64,000 bases of DNA. Source: Vibrio methylphosphonaticus (GTDB lineage: Bacteria; Pseudomonadota; Gammaproteobacteria; Enterobacterales; Vibrionaceae). Under the pieces are notes generated by a model. It was not told where the DNA came from. It searched no databases and was given only the letters and a program-made list of their open reading frames with translations. Location of the stretch: assembly GCF_023634655.1 (NCBI RefSeq), contig NZ_JAMKMS010000005.1, positions 248,001 to 312,000 of the forward strand, written 5' to 3'. Position numbers and translations under genes: made by a program. Below, one piece after another: positions 8,844-19,979 of this stretch. Every line of letters begins with the position of its first letter. The first letter of the stretch is position 1.

Positions 8844-11120
8844 ATGCTTAACAAAGAATTAGAATCGAGTCTCAACGGCGCATTTGCTCGTGCTCGTGAT
8901 AAAAGACATGAATTCATGACCGTAGAGCATCTCCTTTTAGCTTTGTTGGAAAATGACTCGGCTAAAGAGGCTTTAACGGCTTGCAGCGCTAACCTCGATA
9001 CCTTGCGCGAAGAGCTTGACGCATTCATTGATCAAACAACGCCGCTTATTCCTGATAATGACGATACACGTGAAACTCAACCAACGTTGAGTTTTCAAAG
9101 AGTATTGCAGCGCGCTGTCTTCCACGTCCAATCTTCTGGACGCAGCGAAGTAACAGGGGCAAATGTATTAGTCGCCATTTTTAGTGAGCAAGAATCTCAT
9201 GCCGCTTATTTATTGAAGAAAAATGATATTAGTCGCCTAGACATCGTCAACTTCATCTCTCACGGCATTACCAAAAACTCGGGTTCGTCAGACAATGAAC
9301 CTTCAAGCGGTTCATTAGGGGGCGGAAGCGAACCTGTTGAAGATGCAAGCGGAGAAGACCGCTTAGAAAGTTTTGCAACGAATTTGAATCAGGTGGCAAA
9401 AGCCGGAGACATCGACCCGCTTATCGGCCGTGATAAAGAGTTAGAGCGTACGATCCAAGTTCTGTGTCGTCGCCGTAAAAATAACCCATTGCTTGTCGGT
9501 GAGGCCGGCGTGGGTAAAACTGCCATCGCAGAAGGTCTAGCGTGGCGCATTGTTGAAGGCTCAGTGCCGGATGTAATAGAAAACTGCGTGATCTATTCGC
9601 TTGATATCGGTTCATTATTGGCGGGCACGAAATACCGTGGAGACTTTGAAAAGCGTTTTAAAGCGATTTTGAAACAGCTTGAAAAAGAAGACGACGCGAT
9701 TCTCTTTATCGACGAAATTCACACGATTATTGGAGCTGGTGCCGCTTCAGGTGGCCAAGTTGACGCGGCGAACTTAATTAAGCCGTTACTGAGTAGTGGT
9801 AAGTTGCGTTGTATTGGGTCAACCACATACCAAGAGTACAGCAATATTTTTGATAAAGAGCGTGCCTTATCACGTCGTTTCCAAAAAATTGATGTTGTTG
9901 AGCCTTCTTTAGACGACACCACGAAAATTCTTATTGGTTTGAAACCCAAGTATGAAGCGCATCACGAAGTTCGTTATACCAACAAGGCGCTTCGTGCCGC
10001 AGTAGAGCTTTCTGCTAAATACATCAACGAACGTCACTTACCCGATAAAGCTATTGATGTTATCGATGAGGCTGGAGCGCGAAGCCGACTTGTTCCTGCG
10101 AGCCGTCGTAAGAAAACCGTTGGTGTTGCTGATATAGAGTCGATGGTTGCTAAGATGGCACGCATCCCTGAAAAGTCCGTATCATCGTCAGACAAAGATA
10201 TTCTGCAGAATCTTGATGAAAAAATGAAGATGCTGGTATTTGGTCAAGATAAAGCGATCGATGTGCTGTCAGAAGCGATTAAGATGACGCGAGCGGGATT
10301 GGGGAATGACGAGCGACCTGTCGGTTCGTTCTTGTTCGCTGGACCAACTGGTGTTGGTAAGACGGAAGTCACCGTGCAGTTGTCGAAACTTCTGGGCATT
10401 GAATTACTAAGATTTGATATGTCTGAATACGGTGAACGCCACTCTGTGAGTCGCTTAATTGGTGCGCCTCCGGGTTACGTAGGCTACGATCAAGGCGGGT
10501 TGTTGACTGATGCGGTAATCAAGCATCCACATTCTGTTGTCTTACTTGATGAGATTGAAAAAGCACACCCAGATATCTTCAATCTGCTATTGCAGGTGAT
10601 GGATAATGGTACGTTGACTGATAACAATGGTCGTAAAGCCGACTTCCGCAATGTCATCTTGGTCATGACCAGTAATGCTGGTGTTTCTGAAACTGAGAAG
10701 AAATCCATTGGTTTGATTCAGCAAGATCACAAACCAGATGCGATGGGAGCTATCAAACGCGTCTTTACACCAGAGTTCCGAAATCGTCTTGACGGTATTA
10801 TCTGGTTCAATAGCTTGGATGATACAGTGATTCACCAAGTGGTTGATAAGTTCATTGTTGAGCTTCAAGCGCAATTAGATTCTCGAGGCGTCTCTTTAGA
10901 AGTCTCCGCAGAAGCTCGTGATTGGCTTGCAGTGAAAGGTTATGATAAGACAATGGGCGCACGTCCTATGGGGCGTGTTGTGCAGGATAAGCTGAAGAAA
11001 CCACTAGCAAATGAATTGCTCTTTGGTTCACTGGTTGATGGTGGTACGGTTAAGGTTGACTTGAAAGATGACGACCTAACTTTCGAGTATATTGGCCTGA
11101 AAGAAGAAGTACTTCATTAG
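8844..11120 (+). CDS. clpA: ATP-dependent Clp protease ATP-binding subunit ClpA
   Basis: ClpA is a hexameric AAA+ unfoldase that feeds substrates to ClpP. It has 758 residues, the normal length. In order: a Clp N-domain (1-145), a polar Ser/Gly-rich linker, AAA module 1 with Walker A GEAGVGKT at about 219-226 and Walker [10 protein letters not shown], then AAA module 2 with GPTGVGKT at about 500 and [13 protein letters not shown]. An IGL-type loop for ClpP docking appears as [11 protein letters not shown] strong AGGAGGT ribosome site precedes the ATG. It is followed by a terminator at 11168. Confidence 0.98.
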   Translation: MLNKELESSLNGAFARARDKRHEFMTVEHLLLALLENDSAKEALTACSANLDTLREELDAFIDQTTPLIPDNDDTRETQPTLSFQRVLQRAVFHVQSSGRSEVTGANVLVAIFSEQESHAAYLLKKNDISRLDIVNFISHGITKNSGSSDNEPSSGSLGGGSEPVEDASGEDRLESFATNLNQVAKAGDIDPLIGRDKELERTIQVLCRRRKNNPLLVGEAGVGKTAIAEGLAWRIVEGSVPDVIENCVIYSLDIGSLLAGTKYRGDFEKRFKAILKQLEKEDDAILFIDEIHTIIGAGAASGGQVDAANLIKPLLSSGKLRCIGSTTYQEYSNIFDKERALSRRFQKIDVVEPSLDDTTKILIGLKPKYEAHHEVRYTNKALRAAVELSAKYINERHLPDKAIDVIDEAGARSRLVPASRRKKTVGVADIESMVAKMARIPEKSVSSSDKDILQNLDEKMKMLVFGQDKAIDVLSEAIKMTRAGLGNDERPVGSFLFAGPTGVGKTEVTVQLSKLLGIELLRFDMSEYGERHSVSRLIGAPPGYVGYDQGGLLTDAVIKHPHSVVLLDEIEKAHPDIFNLLLQVMDNGTLTDNNGRKADFRNVILVMTSNAGVSETEKKSIGLIQQDHKPDAMGAIKRVFTPEFRNRLDGIIWFNSLDDTVIHQVVDKFIVELQAQLDSRGVSLEVSAEARDWLAVKGYDKTMGARPMGRVVQDKLKKPLANELLFGSLVDGGTVKVDLKDDDLTFEYIGLKEEVLH

Positions 11121-11167
11121 TCTTAAGATGCTGAGTTTTCCTGATAAAGGATGAAACAGTAGTGATA

Positions 11168-11195
11168 AAGCGTGCGATTTCTCGCACGCTTTTTT
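11168..11195 (+). terminator. clpA terminator
   Basis: The stem AAGCGTGCGA/TCGCACGCTT surrounds a four-base loop and is followed by a T run, 47 bp past the clpA stop. Confidence 0.9.
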
Positions 11196-11685
11196 ATTGC
11201 CTATAGCTGGCGGTTAGTCGCCAGTGATGATTGTTTAATGAAGATAAACTTAGCTGCGGCTCTTAAGGCATATAAATCTCATTGTCCTGTTTATGTCCAT
11301 ACTAAGAGGCGGTATCGAGTCCTGCTAGCGAAAAGTTACTGGTACCTTTAGGGGGGATGGGGATAACGCTTGATAGGGGCTTCTACGATGGACGTCAAAT
11401 GGTAGTGAAGGTTCTGTCGAACAGTTGAATAGTTGCCATCTCGGCGGTTATAAAATGGGTTGGGTCTACCGTTCTGATAATTGCCTTCAGCTGAAGCAGT
11501 GATGGGCGTGGGTAATGGTGACAATATATTGCTACTACCGTGCAAGAACACCGTCGTTGTGACAACTGCTGGGAGCTTTTAGCTAGCTTCGCAGCTGATG
11601 TTAGGGTTTTTTCAACCGATGGTGAATGCGTAATAACGCAGATGAACAGTATGCTTTGATGTCACTATTAACGAATTATATCCAC

Positions 11686-11713
11686 AAAAAACGGAGCCTA
11701 GGCTCCGTTTTTT
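11686..11713 (-). terminator. infA terminator
   Basis: The palindrome centred on GAGCCTAGGCTC is flanked by A6 and T9. On the reverse strand it follows the infA stop by about 25 bp. Confidence 0.85.
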
Positions 11714-11737
11714 TTTGTGTTCGGTTAAACGTAGAGA

Positions 11738-11983
<246 letters not shown>

Positions 11984-12037
11984 TTAACGGTCTGCATTGT
12001 GCCGTTAAAATCTTTATAAGTAAAGTTGTCGCGTATT

Positions 12038-12736
12038 CTACCCTTGCCACCGCTGATTTACTAGCCTTTGATGACGTTGGAAGCGTGTTTTATAGTTCAT
12101 CGCAGAGCATTGGTCGATCTGATAGCCTAAATATAACCACTGTTTGTTGTAAAGTTGGCAATATTGCGCTTGAAAAAGTATTGCCAGTGTTCCCAAAGAC
12201 AAGGGGACGTCTGGATCAAAAAAAGTGTAAAACGCACTGGCGCTATTTTCTAAAATATCAGTAATGGCGATGCCAACAAGTGTCTCTCCATCATAGATAT
12301 GAAGAAAGTGCATGGTCATCCAACCACATTTTGCAAAATCAAAGAACTGCTCCTTTTTAGGAGGGTACATACTGCCTGTTGTATGACGAGCATTGATATA
12401 TTTGGCATAAAGCTCAAACCATCCGTCATCGAGCTCGGTCTTGATGCTCCACGAGAGATGTGTCGATTTTGATAAAATGCGCTTTTGACTACGAGTGGCT
12501 TTAAATTCGGGGATCGCAATTCTTAGCGCCTGGCATGACTGACAATGATCGCACTGTGGCTTATAAATAACGTCGCCGCTGCGGCGAAAGCCATTCGCAA
12601 GGAGCATCTCAAAGTGCGCTTCGTCATGGCAGTACTTTTCAAGAACAATGGCAACACGCTCTTCTTGTTCTTTGATATAGCTGCATGGCTGATTGGTGGT
12701 TAAACCAATCCGAATTTGTTGTGAGGCCATGTTCAT
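12038..12736 (-). CDS. bpt: Aspartate/glutamate leucyltransferase Bpt
   Basis: Bpt transfers leucine from Leu-tRNA to N-terminal Asp or Glu of proteins, generating N-degrons recognised by ClpS. The cysteine cluster PQCDHCQSCQALRI near residues 60-75 and the LGYQIDQCSAMNYKTRFQ block fit the ATE/Bpt family. The start at 12736 gives 232 residues, overlaps the aat stop by 4 bp (ATGA), and matches family length; the longer frame to 12787 runs inside aat. Together with aat and with clpS-clpA nearby, the window encodes both leucyltransferases and the adaptor of the N-degron pathway. Confidence 0.95.
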   Translation of the reverse strand: MNMASQQIRIGLTTNQPCSYIKEQEERVAIVLEKYCHDEAHFEMLLANGFRRSGDVIYKPQCDHCQSCQALRIAIPEFKATRSQKRILSKSTHLSWSIKTELDDGWFELYAKYINARHTTGSMYPPKKEQFFDFAKCGWMTMHFLHIYDGETLVGIAITDILENSASAFYTFFDPDVPLSLGTLAILFQAQYCQLYNKQWLYLGYQIDQCSAMNYKTRFQRHQRLVNQRWQG

Positions 12737-13461
12737 CCGTTGATCACCTTGGGTATACGTAGGGTAATGTCCTGTTGCGCGTAACAATCCTTAAGCATGG
12801 ACGCTTCTCTGCGTTGATGCAAACTATCAATAAACTCTTCGCGAGTTAACTCTATCGCGCCCAGTGACGCCAAGTGAGGGTTCATCACCTGACAATCAAT
12901 AAGTGTTCCACCGTGTTCGACGAAATGCTGGCAAAAATACCATAACGCAATTTTTGATGCGTTAGGTTGTAGAGAAAACATGGATTCGCCACAGAACACC
13001 GTACCAATCGACAATCCGTACAGTCCCCCTATTAATGTATCCTCTTGCCATACTTCGACAGATTGGCAATGCCCTTGTTCTGATAGAGCAATGTAAGCAT
13101 CACACATGTCTTGATTGAGCCAAGTTTCTTGTGCAGGACGCGTACTCGAGCAATATTTGATGACTTGATCCGTTGCCCTATTCAGCGTTACACGGTATTG
13201 CGCTTTATTTTGGTACTTTCTCAAGCTTCGAGAAGGCTTAAACAATTCAGGGATAAACACTGCTCTTGGAGCAGGGCTCCACCAGAGCAGGGGTTCATTA
13301 GGACCAAACCAAGGAAAAATGCCATGATGATAGCCGTTTAAAATTCTTTCAGGGTTCAGATCGCCACCAAAAGCGAGTAGCCCGTTAGGATCGTCTAGAG
13401 CCTCAAAAGGTGAGGGGAAATCAAAGCAAGTGTTGCTGAGTTCAGGTAAATAAATAGTCAT
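12733..13461 (-). CDS. aat: Leucyl/phenylalanyl-tRNA--protein transferase Aat
   Basis: Aat adds Leu or Phe to N-terminal Lys or Arg, creating primary N-degrons for ClpAPS. Diagnostic blocks are PNGLLAFGGDL, GIFPWFGPNEPLLWWSP and IGGLYGLSIGTVFCGESMFS. The start MTIYLPELS at 13461 is chosen over 13491 because it aligns with the family N-terminus; neither has a strong ribosome site. It is coupled to bpt by a 4-bp overlap. It is divergent from aroA, and the TrpR-like operator lies about 63 bp upstream. Confidence 0.94.
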   Translation of the reverse strand: MTIYLPELSNTCFDFPSPFEALDDPNGLLAFGGDLNPERILNGYHHGIFPWFGPNEPLLWWSPAPRAVFIPELFKPSRSLRKYQNKAQYRVTLNRATDQVIKYCSSTRPAQETWLNQDMCDAYIALSEQGHCQSVEVWQEDTLIGGLYGLSIGTVFCGESMFSLQPNASKIALWYFCQHFVEHGGTLIDCQVMNPHLASLGAIELTREEFIDSLHQRREASMLKDCYAQQDITLRIPKVING

Positions 13462-13523
13462 GATAATTAGCTTAGCCATTCTTGAGTTCATTATACGCTA
13501 ATTAGGTATGAATATGCCGATTG

Positions 13524-13551
13524 AATCAGTACTAGTTAACTAGTACTGATT
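13524..13551. promoter_or_regulatory. TrpR operator between aat and aroA
   Basis: This is a perfect 28-bp palindrome with no spacer. Its core, GTACTAGTTAACTAGTAC, equals the consensus of the E. coli trp operator. It lies 134 bp before aroA and 63 bp before aat. TrpR with tryptophan would be expected to repress from it. The site match is direct; control of aroA, aat or both is inferred. Confidence 0.85.
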
Positions 13552-13684
13552 GCGCAAAAGACAAGCAAAACTCACGGATAAAAGCTGGTGTTTGAGTAAT
13601 AATTTGGTTAGGCTGCTTTTACGAAGAATAGTAATGGTATTCGTTGTAGGACAGTGGATGCCAGTAAAGGATTAGATTCAAATA

Positions 13685-14965
13685 ATGGAAAGCTTAACAC
13701 TCCAACCCATCAAAAAAGTCTCCGGAACGGTTAACCTTCCAGGTTCTAAAAGTGTCTCAAATCGTGCGCTACTTCTAGCCGCTTTAGCACAAGGGACAAC
13801 AACGCTCACCAATCTTCTTGATAGCGATGATATTAAGCATATGTTGAATGCTTTAACAGCGTTAGGCGTGAGCTATAACCTGTCAGAAGATAAAAAGCAG
13901 TGCGTAGTGCAAGGATTAGGTCGTCCTTTTTCAGTTGATCAAATGACAGAGTTGTTCTTGGGGAATGCAGGAACGGCAATGCGTCCTTTGGCAGCAGCAC
14001 TATGCCTTGGTCAAGGTGAGTATGTCCTGACTGGCGAGCCAAGAATGAAAGAGCGTCCAATCGGTCACCTTGTTGATGCGCTCGCACAAGCGGGTGCCAA
14101 GGTCGAATACCTTGAAAACGTCAATTACCCACCTCTGAAAATTTATGGCACAGGTTTAGAAGGCGGAAAAGTCACCATCGATGGTTCTATTTCTAGCCAA
14201 TTTTTGACAGCGTTTTTAATGTCAGCACCGTTTGCTAAATCTGATGTGACCATTGAAATCGTGGGTGATTTAGTCTCGAAACCATACATTGATATCACGC
14301 TTCATATCATGAAACAGTTTGGTGTCGTGGTTGAAAATGACAACTACCAGACCTTTATTATCCGCTGTGGGCAGCAGTACCAATCGCCAGGCCAATTTTT
14401 AGTTGAAGGTGATGCTTCATCTGCTTCATATTTCCTTGCTGCGGCTGCAATCAAGGGCGGGGAAATCAAGGTTACGGGTATTGGTAAAAACAGCATACAA
14501 GGTGATATTCACTTTGCTGATGCGCTAGAAAAAATGGGAGCGGAAATAGAGTGGGGTGATGACTACATCACATGCCGAAAAGGTGAATTGGTTGGCATAG
14601 ATATGGATTACAATCATATTCCAGATGCCGCCATGACCATCGCGACTACCGCTTTATTTGCCAAGGGAAAAACCGTTATACGCAATGTCTATAACTGGCG
14701 CGTTAAAGAAACGGACCGTTTGGCCGCCATGGCGACAGAGCTCAAAAAAGTGGGTGCAAAAGTTGAAGAAGGGGAAGACTACATTATTGTCGAACCGGTG
14801 TCGGAATTAACGCATGCTGAGATTGATACTTATGATGATCATCGAATGGCAATGTGTTTCTCGCTTGTTGCACTAAGCGATACACCTGTGACCATTAATG
14901 ACCCTAAATGTACGTCAAAAACATTCCCAGATTATTTTGACAAGCTGGCAGAATTAAGCCAATAG
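13685..14965 (+). CDS. aroA: 3-phosphoshikimate 1-carboxyvinyltransferase (EPSP synthase)
   Basis: AroA condenses shikimate-3-phosphate with phosphoenolpyruvate in the sixth step of the shikimate pathway. The 426-residue protein has the substrate loops [17 protein letters not shown] near residue 20, [11 protein letters not shown] near 95, and [17 protein letters not shown] near 120. The C-terminal [11 protein letters not shown] block is also present. It aligns end to end with the class I enterobacterial enzyme. AAGGA lies 11 bases before the ATG. It is monocistronic, with a terminator at 14981, and probably TrpR-controlled. Confidence 0.98.
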   Translation: MESLTLQPIKKVSGTVNLPGSKSVSNRALLLAALAQGTTTLTNLLDSDDIKHMLNALTALGVSYNLSEDKKQCVVQGLGRPFSVDQMTELFLGNAGTAMRPLAAALCLGQGEYVLTGEPRMKERPIGHLVDALAQAGAKVEYLENVNYPPLKIYGTGLEGGKVTIDGSISSQFLTAFLMSAPFAKSDVTIEIVGDLVSKPYIDITLHIMKQFGVVVENDNYQTFIIRCGQQYQSPGQFLVEGDASSASYFLAAAAIKGGEIKVTGIGKNSIQGDIHFADALEKMGAEIEWGDDYITCRKGELVGIDMDYNHIPDAAMTIATTALFAKGKTVIRNVYNWRVKETDRLAAMATELKKVGAKVEEGEDYIIVEPVSELTHAEIDTYDDHRMAMCFSLVALSDTPVTINDPKCTSKTFPDYFDKLAELSQ

Positions 14966-14980
14966 TGGATGAATAGCTAA

Positions 14981-15011
14981 ACAAGCGCCCGTTGAAGGGC
15001 GCTTGTTTTTT
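14981..15011 (+). terminator. aroA terminator
   Basis: The stem ACAAGCGCCC/GGGCGCTTGT is followed by six T residues, 15 bp past the aroA stop. Confidence 0.9.
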
Positions 15012-15059
15012 ATACGTTAAAGGTCGACTCGTGCTAATGAATATTTTTAGCGTAGTCTT

Positions 15060-15305
15060 TTAGTTCAGCGTGAATTCTTTAGAAAGATGATGGGCAAGAT
15101 ACTTAAACATGTTAAATACTGCTGTGGTATTCGCCGTCGGTAAACCTTGATCGTCGAGAAAATAATTTCCTTTAAAAACGAGCACTTCATCTTTTTCATC
15201 TACACTGTCTGCACGCATACCTTCTAAATAGTCGTCATGCTCTTGGATTATTTGGTTTGCAATTAGCAATAAATCAAACTCGGAAATACGTTGTTTTTCT
15301 GACAT
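15060..15305 (-). CDS. yciN: YciN family protein (DUF2498)
   Basis: This small cytoplasmic protein of unknown function has 81 residues from MSEKQRISEFDLLLIANQII. The core VLVFKGNYFLDDQGLPTANT followed by TAVFNMFKYLAHHLS is nearly the E. coli YciN sequence. The start at 15305 (GAGAG ribosome site) is chosen because the longer frame to 15443 adds a Cys-rich tail absent from the family. Its position divergent from topA is conserved with E. coli. Confidence 0.9.
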   Translation of the reverse strand: MSEKQRISEFDLLLIANQIIQEHDDYLEGMRADSVDEKDEVLVFKGNYFLDDQGLPTANTTAVFNMFKYLAHHLSKEFTLN

Positions 15306-15639
15306 ATAAACGCTCTCAATCATTAGGCAATTTCCGATAGTGTATGGACGCGCCGCGGGTTTGCAAGTGCTAAGTTGTTGCCCATGATGGCAGACGTTTT
15401 GTGATAAGAAACAAATTTTGGTTATCAACGCTAGGCACAACAAGGGTTTGACGTTTACTATGGCGGCTTTGTTTTAATGGGCGAACTGAGTTAGATCGGA
15501 CATTTGTCGAGCGATTAGAGTGTAATTGCAAAAAAACAGGTTGATCTTCTTTTGTTCTCGCTCAATAGTAAAAAGAAGCATAAATTTCGAACATCGTGCG
15601 ATTAACACTCGCAATGTGATATAGGACGTTAGTGTCATT
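15306..15639. other. yciN-topA divergent promoter region
   Basis: This 334-bp region carries the promoters of yciN and topA. I recognise no operator in it. Confidence 0.4.
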
Positions 15640-18267
15640 ATGGGAAAGTCACTGGTTATAGTGGAGTCACCCGCAAAGGCTAAAACCATCAACAAATACC
15701 TGGGTAAAGACTTCGTTGTGAAGTCGAGTGTGGGTCACGTACGTGATTTACCAACAGCAGGTCAAAGTACTGGTAAAAAAGCAGCGGCAGTCTCGACCAA
15801 AGGTTTAAGTGTTGAAGAAAAAGCACGAATTAAAAAAGCAAAAGACCAAAAAGCACTGATTAAAAAGATGGGTATTGACCCATACAGCGACTGGGATGCT
15901 AATTATCAGATCTTACCTGGCAAAGAAAAAGTCGTTGCAGAATTACAAAAATTAGCGAAAGACGCCGATTACGTCTATCTCGCAACCGATTTGGACCGCG
16001 AGGGAGAAGCTATCGCATGGCACCTTCGTGAGATCATCGGCGGCGATGAAGAGCGATATAAGCGAGTTGTCTTTAACGAGATCACTAAAAATGCTATCCA
16101 GCAAGCCTTTGAGGCACCTGGAGAGCTAAACATGGATGGCGTTAACGCCCAGCAGGCGCGTCGTTTCCTCGATCGTGTCGTTGGCTTTATGGTATCGCCT
16201 CTACTGTGGAAGAAAGTCGCACGTGGCTTGTCTGCAGGACGTGTACAATCGGTTGCTGTTAAGTTACTAGTAGAGCGAGAGCGTGAAATCAACGCGTTTA
16301 TTCCAGAAGAATTCTGGGACATTCATGCTGATACTAAAACGACCAACAAAACAGATTTTAGACTGCTCGTTGCCCAGAAGGGTGGCAAAGCGTTTAAACC
16401 GACGAACGAAACGGAAGCAAGCTCAGCGACTTCCATTCTCGCGAATGCCACATATGAAGTGTGCAAGCGTGAAGATAGACCAACGCAGAGTAAGCCATCA
16501 GCACCTTACATCACATCAACACTGCAGCAAGCGGCGAGTACTCGTCTAGGCTACGGTGTTAAAAAGACGATGATGCTAGCACAGCGTCTTTATGAAGGTG
16601 GTTACATCACCTATATGCGTACCGACTCTACGAACTTAAGTTCGGAAGCGGTAGAGACATTGCGAAGCTATATTGATAGTGAATTTGGCGGTGAATATCT
16701 GCCAGAAAACCCACTGCGTTATGGTAGCAAAGAGGGTGCACAAGAAGCGCACGAAGCGATTCGACCTTCTGACGTTACGGTTAAAGTTGATGACTTGCAA
16801 GGCATGGAAGCGGACGCTCATAAGCTGTACTCATTGATTTGGAATCAATTTGTTGCGTGTCAAATGACGCCTGCTAAATACGATTCAACGACAGTAAGCG
16901 TTAAAGCAGACGACTTCACGCTAAAAGCAAAAGGTCGCATTCTTAAGTTTGACGGTTGGACTCGCGTTCAACGCCCTATGGGCAAAAACGAAGATGCAAT
17001 TTTGCCTGCAGTGCAAGTTGGCGATAAATTGGATTTGGTGGCGCTGGATCCAAAGCAGCACTTTACTAAACCGCCAGCACGCTTTACTGAGGCTGCGCTT
17101 GTTAAGGAACTAGAGAAGAAGGGCATCGGTCGACCGTCGACGTATGCTTCTATCATTTCGACAATCCAAGACCGTGGTTATGTGAAAGTAGAGCAACGTC
17201 GTTTTTATGCTGAAAAAATGGGCGAGATCGTAACAGACCGTCTTAATTACAGTTTTGACGACCTAATGAACTATGACTTCACCGCTCGTATGGAGCAAAA
17301 GCTCGATCAAATCGCGGAAGGTGAAACAAACTGGAAAGGCGTGCTTAACGACTTCTTCAACGAATTTACAACGGATCTTGAAAAGGCCGAACTCGATGAA
17401 GAAATAGGTGGTATGAAGCCTAACCATATCGTTGAAACGAATATTGAATGTCCTACCTGTTCTCGAACCATGGGTATTCGTACGGCATCAACGGGTGTAT
17501 TCTTAGGTTGTTCTGGTTATGCGTTGCCTCCTAAAGAGCGGTGCAAAACCACCATTAACCTTGGTGATGAAGAAGGTATAATCAACGTCTTAGAAGAGGA
17601 TGTTGAAACGGCCGCTTTACGTGCCAAAAAACGTTGTCCAATCTGCGAAACGGCAATGGACGCGTATCTTATTGATGATAAGCGCAAACTTCATGTTTGT
17701 GGTAATAACCCGAACTGTGAAGGCTACGTTGTTGAGCACGGCGAGTTTAAAGTTAAAGGTTACGACGGCCCTACGGTTGAATGTGATAAGTGTGGCTCTG
17801 AAATGGTGCTAAAAAATGGCCGTTTTGGGAAATATATGGGTTGTACTAACGAGGAGTGTAAGAATACTCGTAAGATTCTTAAGAATGGTGAAATAGCACC
17901 ACCGAAAGAAGACCCGGTTCACTTCCCTGAATTGCCTTGCGAAAACTCAGATGCATATTTCGTACTTCGTGACGGTGCGTCAGGTCTGTTTATGGCCGCG
18001 AGCAACTTCCCTAAATCGCGAGAAACACGCGCACCATTAGTGAGCGAGCTTGCAAAATATAAAGAGCGAATTTCACCTAAGTTCCATTATTTAGCTGATG
18101 CACCAGTAGAAGATCCAGATGGTCGCCCTACAGTGGTTCGTTTTAGCCGCAAGACCAAAGAGAACTATGTACGTTCAGAAGTAGAAGGTAAGCCTTCAGG
18201 CTGGACGGGTATGTTTGTCGATGGTAAATGGGAAATTACTGATAAGCGTAAAAAACCAAAGAAATAA
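15640..18267 (+). CDS. topA: DNA topoisomerase I (type IA)
   Basis: TopA relaxes negative supercoils by single-strand passage. The 875-residue protein starts [20 protein letters not shown], the TOPRIM domain, with [11 protein letters not shown] further on. The active-site tyrosine is Tyr325 in [11 protein letters not shown]. The C-terminal part has Cys4 zinc ribbons: CPTCSRTMG...[20 protein letters not shown]...CGNNPNC, and CDKCGSEM...CTNEEC, then a basic tail (TDKRKKPKK). Length and domain order match the E. coli enzyme. It is followed by a terminator at 18286. Confidence 0.98.
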   Translation: MGKSLVIVESPAKAKTINKYLGKDFVVKSSVGHVRDLPTAGQSTGKKAAAVSTKGLSVEEKARIKKAKDQKALIKKMGIDPYSDWDANYQILPGKEKVVAELQKLAKDADYVYLATDLDREGEAIAWHLREIIGGDEERYKRVVFNEITKNAIQQAFEAPGELNMDGVNAQQARRFLDRVVGFMVSPLLWKKVARGLSAGRVQSVAVKLLVEREREINAFIPEEFWDIHADTKTTNKTDFRLLVAQKGGKAFKPTNETEASSATSILANATYEVCKREDRPTQSKPSAPYITSTLQQAASTRLGYGVKKTMMLAQRLYEGGYITYMRTDSTNLSSEAVETLRSYIDSEFGGEYLPENPLRYGSKEGAQEAHEAIRPSDVTVKVDDLQGMEADAHKLYSLIWNQFVACQMTPAKYDSTTVSVKADDFTLKAKGRILKFDGWTRVQRPMGKNEDAILPAVQVGDKLDLVALDPKQHFTKPPARFTEAALVKELEKKGIGRPSTYASIISTIQDRGYVKVEQRRFYAEKMGEIVTDRLNYSFDDLMNYDFTARMEQKLDQIAEGETNWKGVLNDFFNEFTTDLEKAELDEEIGGMKPNHIVETNIECPTCSRTMGIRTASTGVFLGCSGYALPPKERCKTTINLGDEEGIINVLEEDVETAALRAKKRCPICETAMDAYLIDDKRKLHVCGNNPNCEGYVVEHGEFKVKGYDGPTVECDKCGSEMVLKNGRFGKYMGCTNEECKNTRKILKNGEIAPPKEDPVHFPELPCENSDAYFVLRDGASGLFMAASNFPKSRETRAPLVSELAKYKERISPKFHYLADAPVEDPDGRPTVVRFSRKTKENYVRSEVEGKPSGWTGMFVDGKWEITDKRKKPKK

Positions 18268-18285
18268 CTCTCAACTTGTTTCATC

Positions 18286-18318
18286 AAAAACAGCGCCTAA
18301 TTGGCGCTGTTTTTTTTG
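18286..18318 (+). terminator. topA terminator
   Basis: The stem AACAGCGCC/GGCGCTGTT surrounds the loop TAATT and is followed by eight T residues, about 20 bp past the topA stop. Confidence 0.9.
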
Positions 18319-18524
18319 CCCTATATTCCCTAGTTTTTTGTCGGTCTTAGTCTCTGCTGAAGCGGCGTACAAAACGGTAGTAATGCGGCAGCGGTCACTA
18401 TTGGTGACCTGTAAGGTGATCATTATGTTAACTAAATATGTTGTAATTGTATCTCGTGATTTGAAAACTGTGAGTTGTTCCAAGAGTTACAATGCAATAC
18501 CGCACAATGTCCCATACTGTGATC

Positions 18525-18537
18525 TTACAAGTTGTAA
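18525..18537. promoter_or_regulatory. Possible operator palindrome upstream of glgC
   Basis: TTACAA-G-TTGTAA is a perfect inverted repeat about 225 bp before glgC, with another GTTACAA half-site 40 bp to the left. The regulator is unknown. Confidence 0.3.
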
Positions 18538-18761
18538 TCTTTTTTCAACACGATAATTTAAACGAAAACCATGCGTAGATAGTGGTTGAAAAACACTCAG
18601 TTAGCACGGCTGACTTAGAGTGAAATATTTTATATACGATATTCAACGTTTGATTGTCTGATGTGAACATCGACATCGTCATCCGTTAATAATGAAGTCA
18701 GGCTCCCCCCACAATATGACAGCCTGACGATAATGACAAAGTAGTAAAAACGGAGAATATA

Positions 18762-19979
18762 ATGGCTGGTGTACTAGGAATGATCCTTGCTGGTGGTGAA
18801 GGGTCTCGCCTTCGTCCTTTGACTGATTCGCGCAGTAAGCCTGCAGTGCCTTTTGGAGGAAGTTATCGTCTTATCGATTTCGCTCTAAGTAATTTTATTA
18901 ATGCCGACTTAATGCGTGTTTATGTACTGACACAGTTTAAATCGCAGTCGTTGTATCAACACATGAGAAAAGGTTGGAACCTAACGGGTATTACCGATCG
19001 ATTTATTGACCCGATTCCAGCGCAAATGCGTGATGGTAAACGTTGGTACGAAGGTACAGCGGACGCGATTTATCAAAATGTCAGCTTCATCGAGTTAGCA
19101 AACCCTGAACACGTTTGTATTTTTGGTTCGGACCACATATACAAAATGGATATTCGTCAAATGCTCGACTTCCACAAGCACAGTGAATCTAAACTAACGG
19201 TGTCAGCTTTGCGTATGCCTTTAGCGGAAGCATCTGAGTTTGGCGTTATTGAAGTAGATGAAAACGGTAAGATGATTGGCTTTGAAGAAAAGCCAGCAAA
19301 CCCTAAATCGATTCCGGGTCATCCAGATATGGCGTTGGTATCAATGGGTAACTATATCTTTGAAGCTAAGAGCCTATACCACGAACTCCGTATTGATGCA
19401 GAGAATGAAGCATCAAGTCATGACTTTGGTAAGGATATTATCCCTAAAATGTTCCCAGAAGGGGACGTTTATGTGTACGATTTTTCAACCAATAAGATTA
19501 CCGGCGAAAAAGACACCACGTACTGGCGTGATGTAGGTACGATTGATTCTTACTGGGCTGCGCACATGGACTTGCTACAAGAGGATGCTCAGTTCTCATT
19601 GTATAACCGTACATGGCCTTTACATACCTATTACCCGCCTTTACCGCCAGCAACGTTTGTTGATGCTGAGCATGAAAAAATCAAAATTACCGACAGCTTA
19701 ATCGCTGGGGGTAGTTATGTTCGAGGCTCATCTATTTACCGCTCTGTTCTTGGTTTTAGAAGTAATATTGCCGCTGGTTCTACGGTTAGCGAATCTGTTA
19801 TCCTAGGTGACGTTAAAATTGGCGCGGGATGTACGATCAAGCGCACCATTATTGACAAAAATGTAGAAATTGCCCCTGGAACAGTGATCGGTGAAGATTT
19901 AGAGTTAGACGCAAAGCGTTTTCATGTTTCTCCAGGTGGCGTAGTGGTCATCAAAAAAGGGACAAAAGTTGGATTCTAA
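18762..19979 (+). CDS. glgC: Glucose-1-phosphate adenylyltransferase
   Basis: GlgC makes ADP-glucose, the committed step of glycogen synthesis. The 405-residue protein begins MAGVLGMILAGGEGSRLRPL (nucleotidyltransferase loop), continues with SKPAVPFGGSYRLIDFALSN, and includes EGTADAIYQN, GSDHIYKMD and FEEKP. A left-handed beta-helix follows from about residue 300. The ribosome site GGAG precedes the ATG. It overlaps glgA by 11 bp if glgA begins at TTG 19969. The pair forms a glycogen synthesis operon without glgB, glgX or glgP here. Confidence 0.98.
   Translation: MAGVLGMILAGGEGSRLRPLTDSRSKPAVPFGGSYRLIDFALSNFINADLMRVYVLTQFKSQSLYQHMRKGWNLTGITDRFIDPIPAQMRDGKRWYEGTADAIYQNVSFIELANPEHVCIFGSDHIYKMDIRQMLDFHKHSESKLTVSALRMPLAEASEFGVIEVDENGKMIGFEEKPANPKSIPGHPDMALVSMGNYIFEAKSLYHELRIDAENEASSHDFGKDIIPKMFPEGDVYVYDFSTNKITGEKDTTYWRDVGTIDSYWAAHMDLLQEDAQFSLYNRTWPLHTYYPPLPPATFVDAEHEKIKITDSLIAGGSYVRGSSIYRSVLGFRSNIAAGSTVSESVILGDVKIGAGCTIKRTIIDKNVEIAPGTVIGEDLELDAKRFHVSPGGVVVIKKGTKVGF

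Larger units (their letters stand above)
11121..11737. other. 617-bp convergent intergenic region, no gene found
   Basis: Terminators lie at both ends (11168-11191 for clpA, 11686-11713 for infA). Between them I looked for a tRNA, since serine tRNA genes lie near infA in enterics, and found no cloverleaf. Short ORFs, for example a 37-codon ORF from 11238, lack ribosome sites. I see nothing further. Confidence 0.55.
18268..18761. other. topA-glgC intergenic region
   Basis: This 494-bp region contains the topA terminator, a TTACAAGTTGTAA palindrome (18525-18537), and the AT-rich glgC promoter region. A 43-codon ORF starts at 18425 behind AAGGTG but has no recognisable product, so I do not call it. 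Confidence 0.45.

Noticed and set aside
11238..11351. 37-codon ORF between clpA and infA
   Set aside because: No ribosome site and no recognisable product; chance ORF in a noncoding stretch.
11348..11551. Reverse 67-codon ORF between clpA and infA
   Set aside because: No ribosome site, unusual composition, no similarity to anything I know.
18425..18556. 43-codon ORF after topA with AAGGTG before its ATG
   Set aside because: The ribosome site is plausible, but the product is Cys- and Val-rich without recognisable features. Possible, but not supported enough to annotate.
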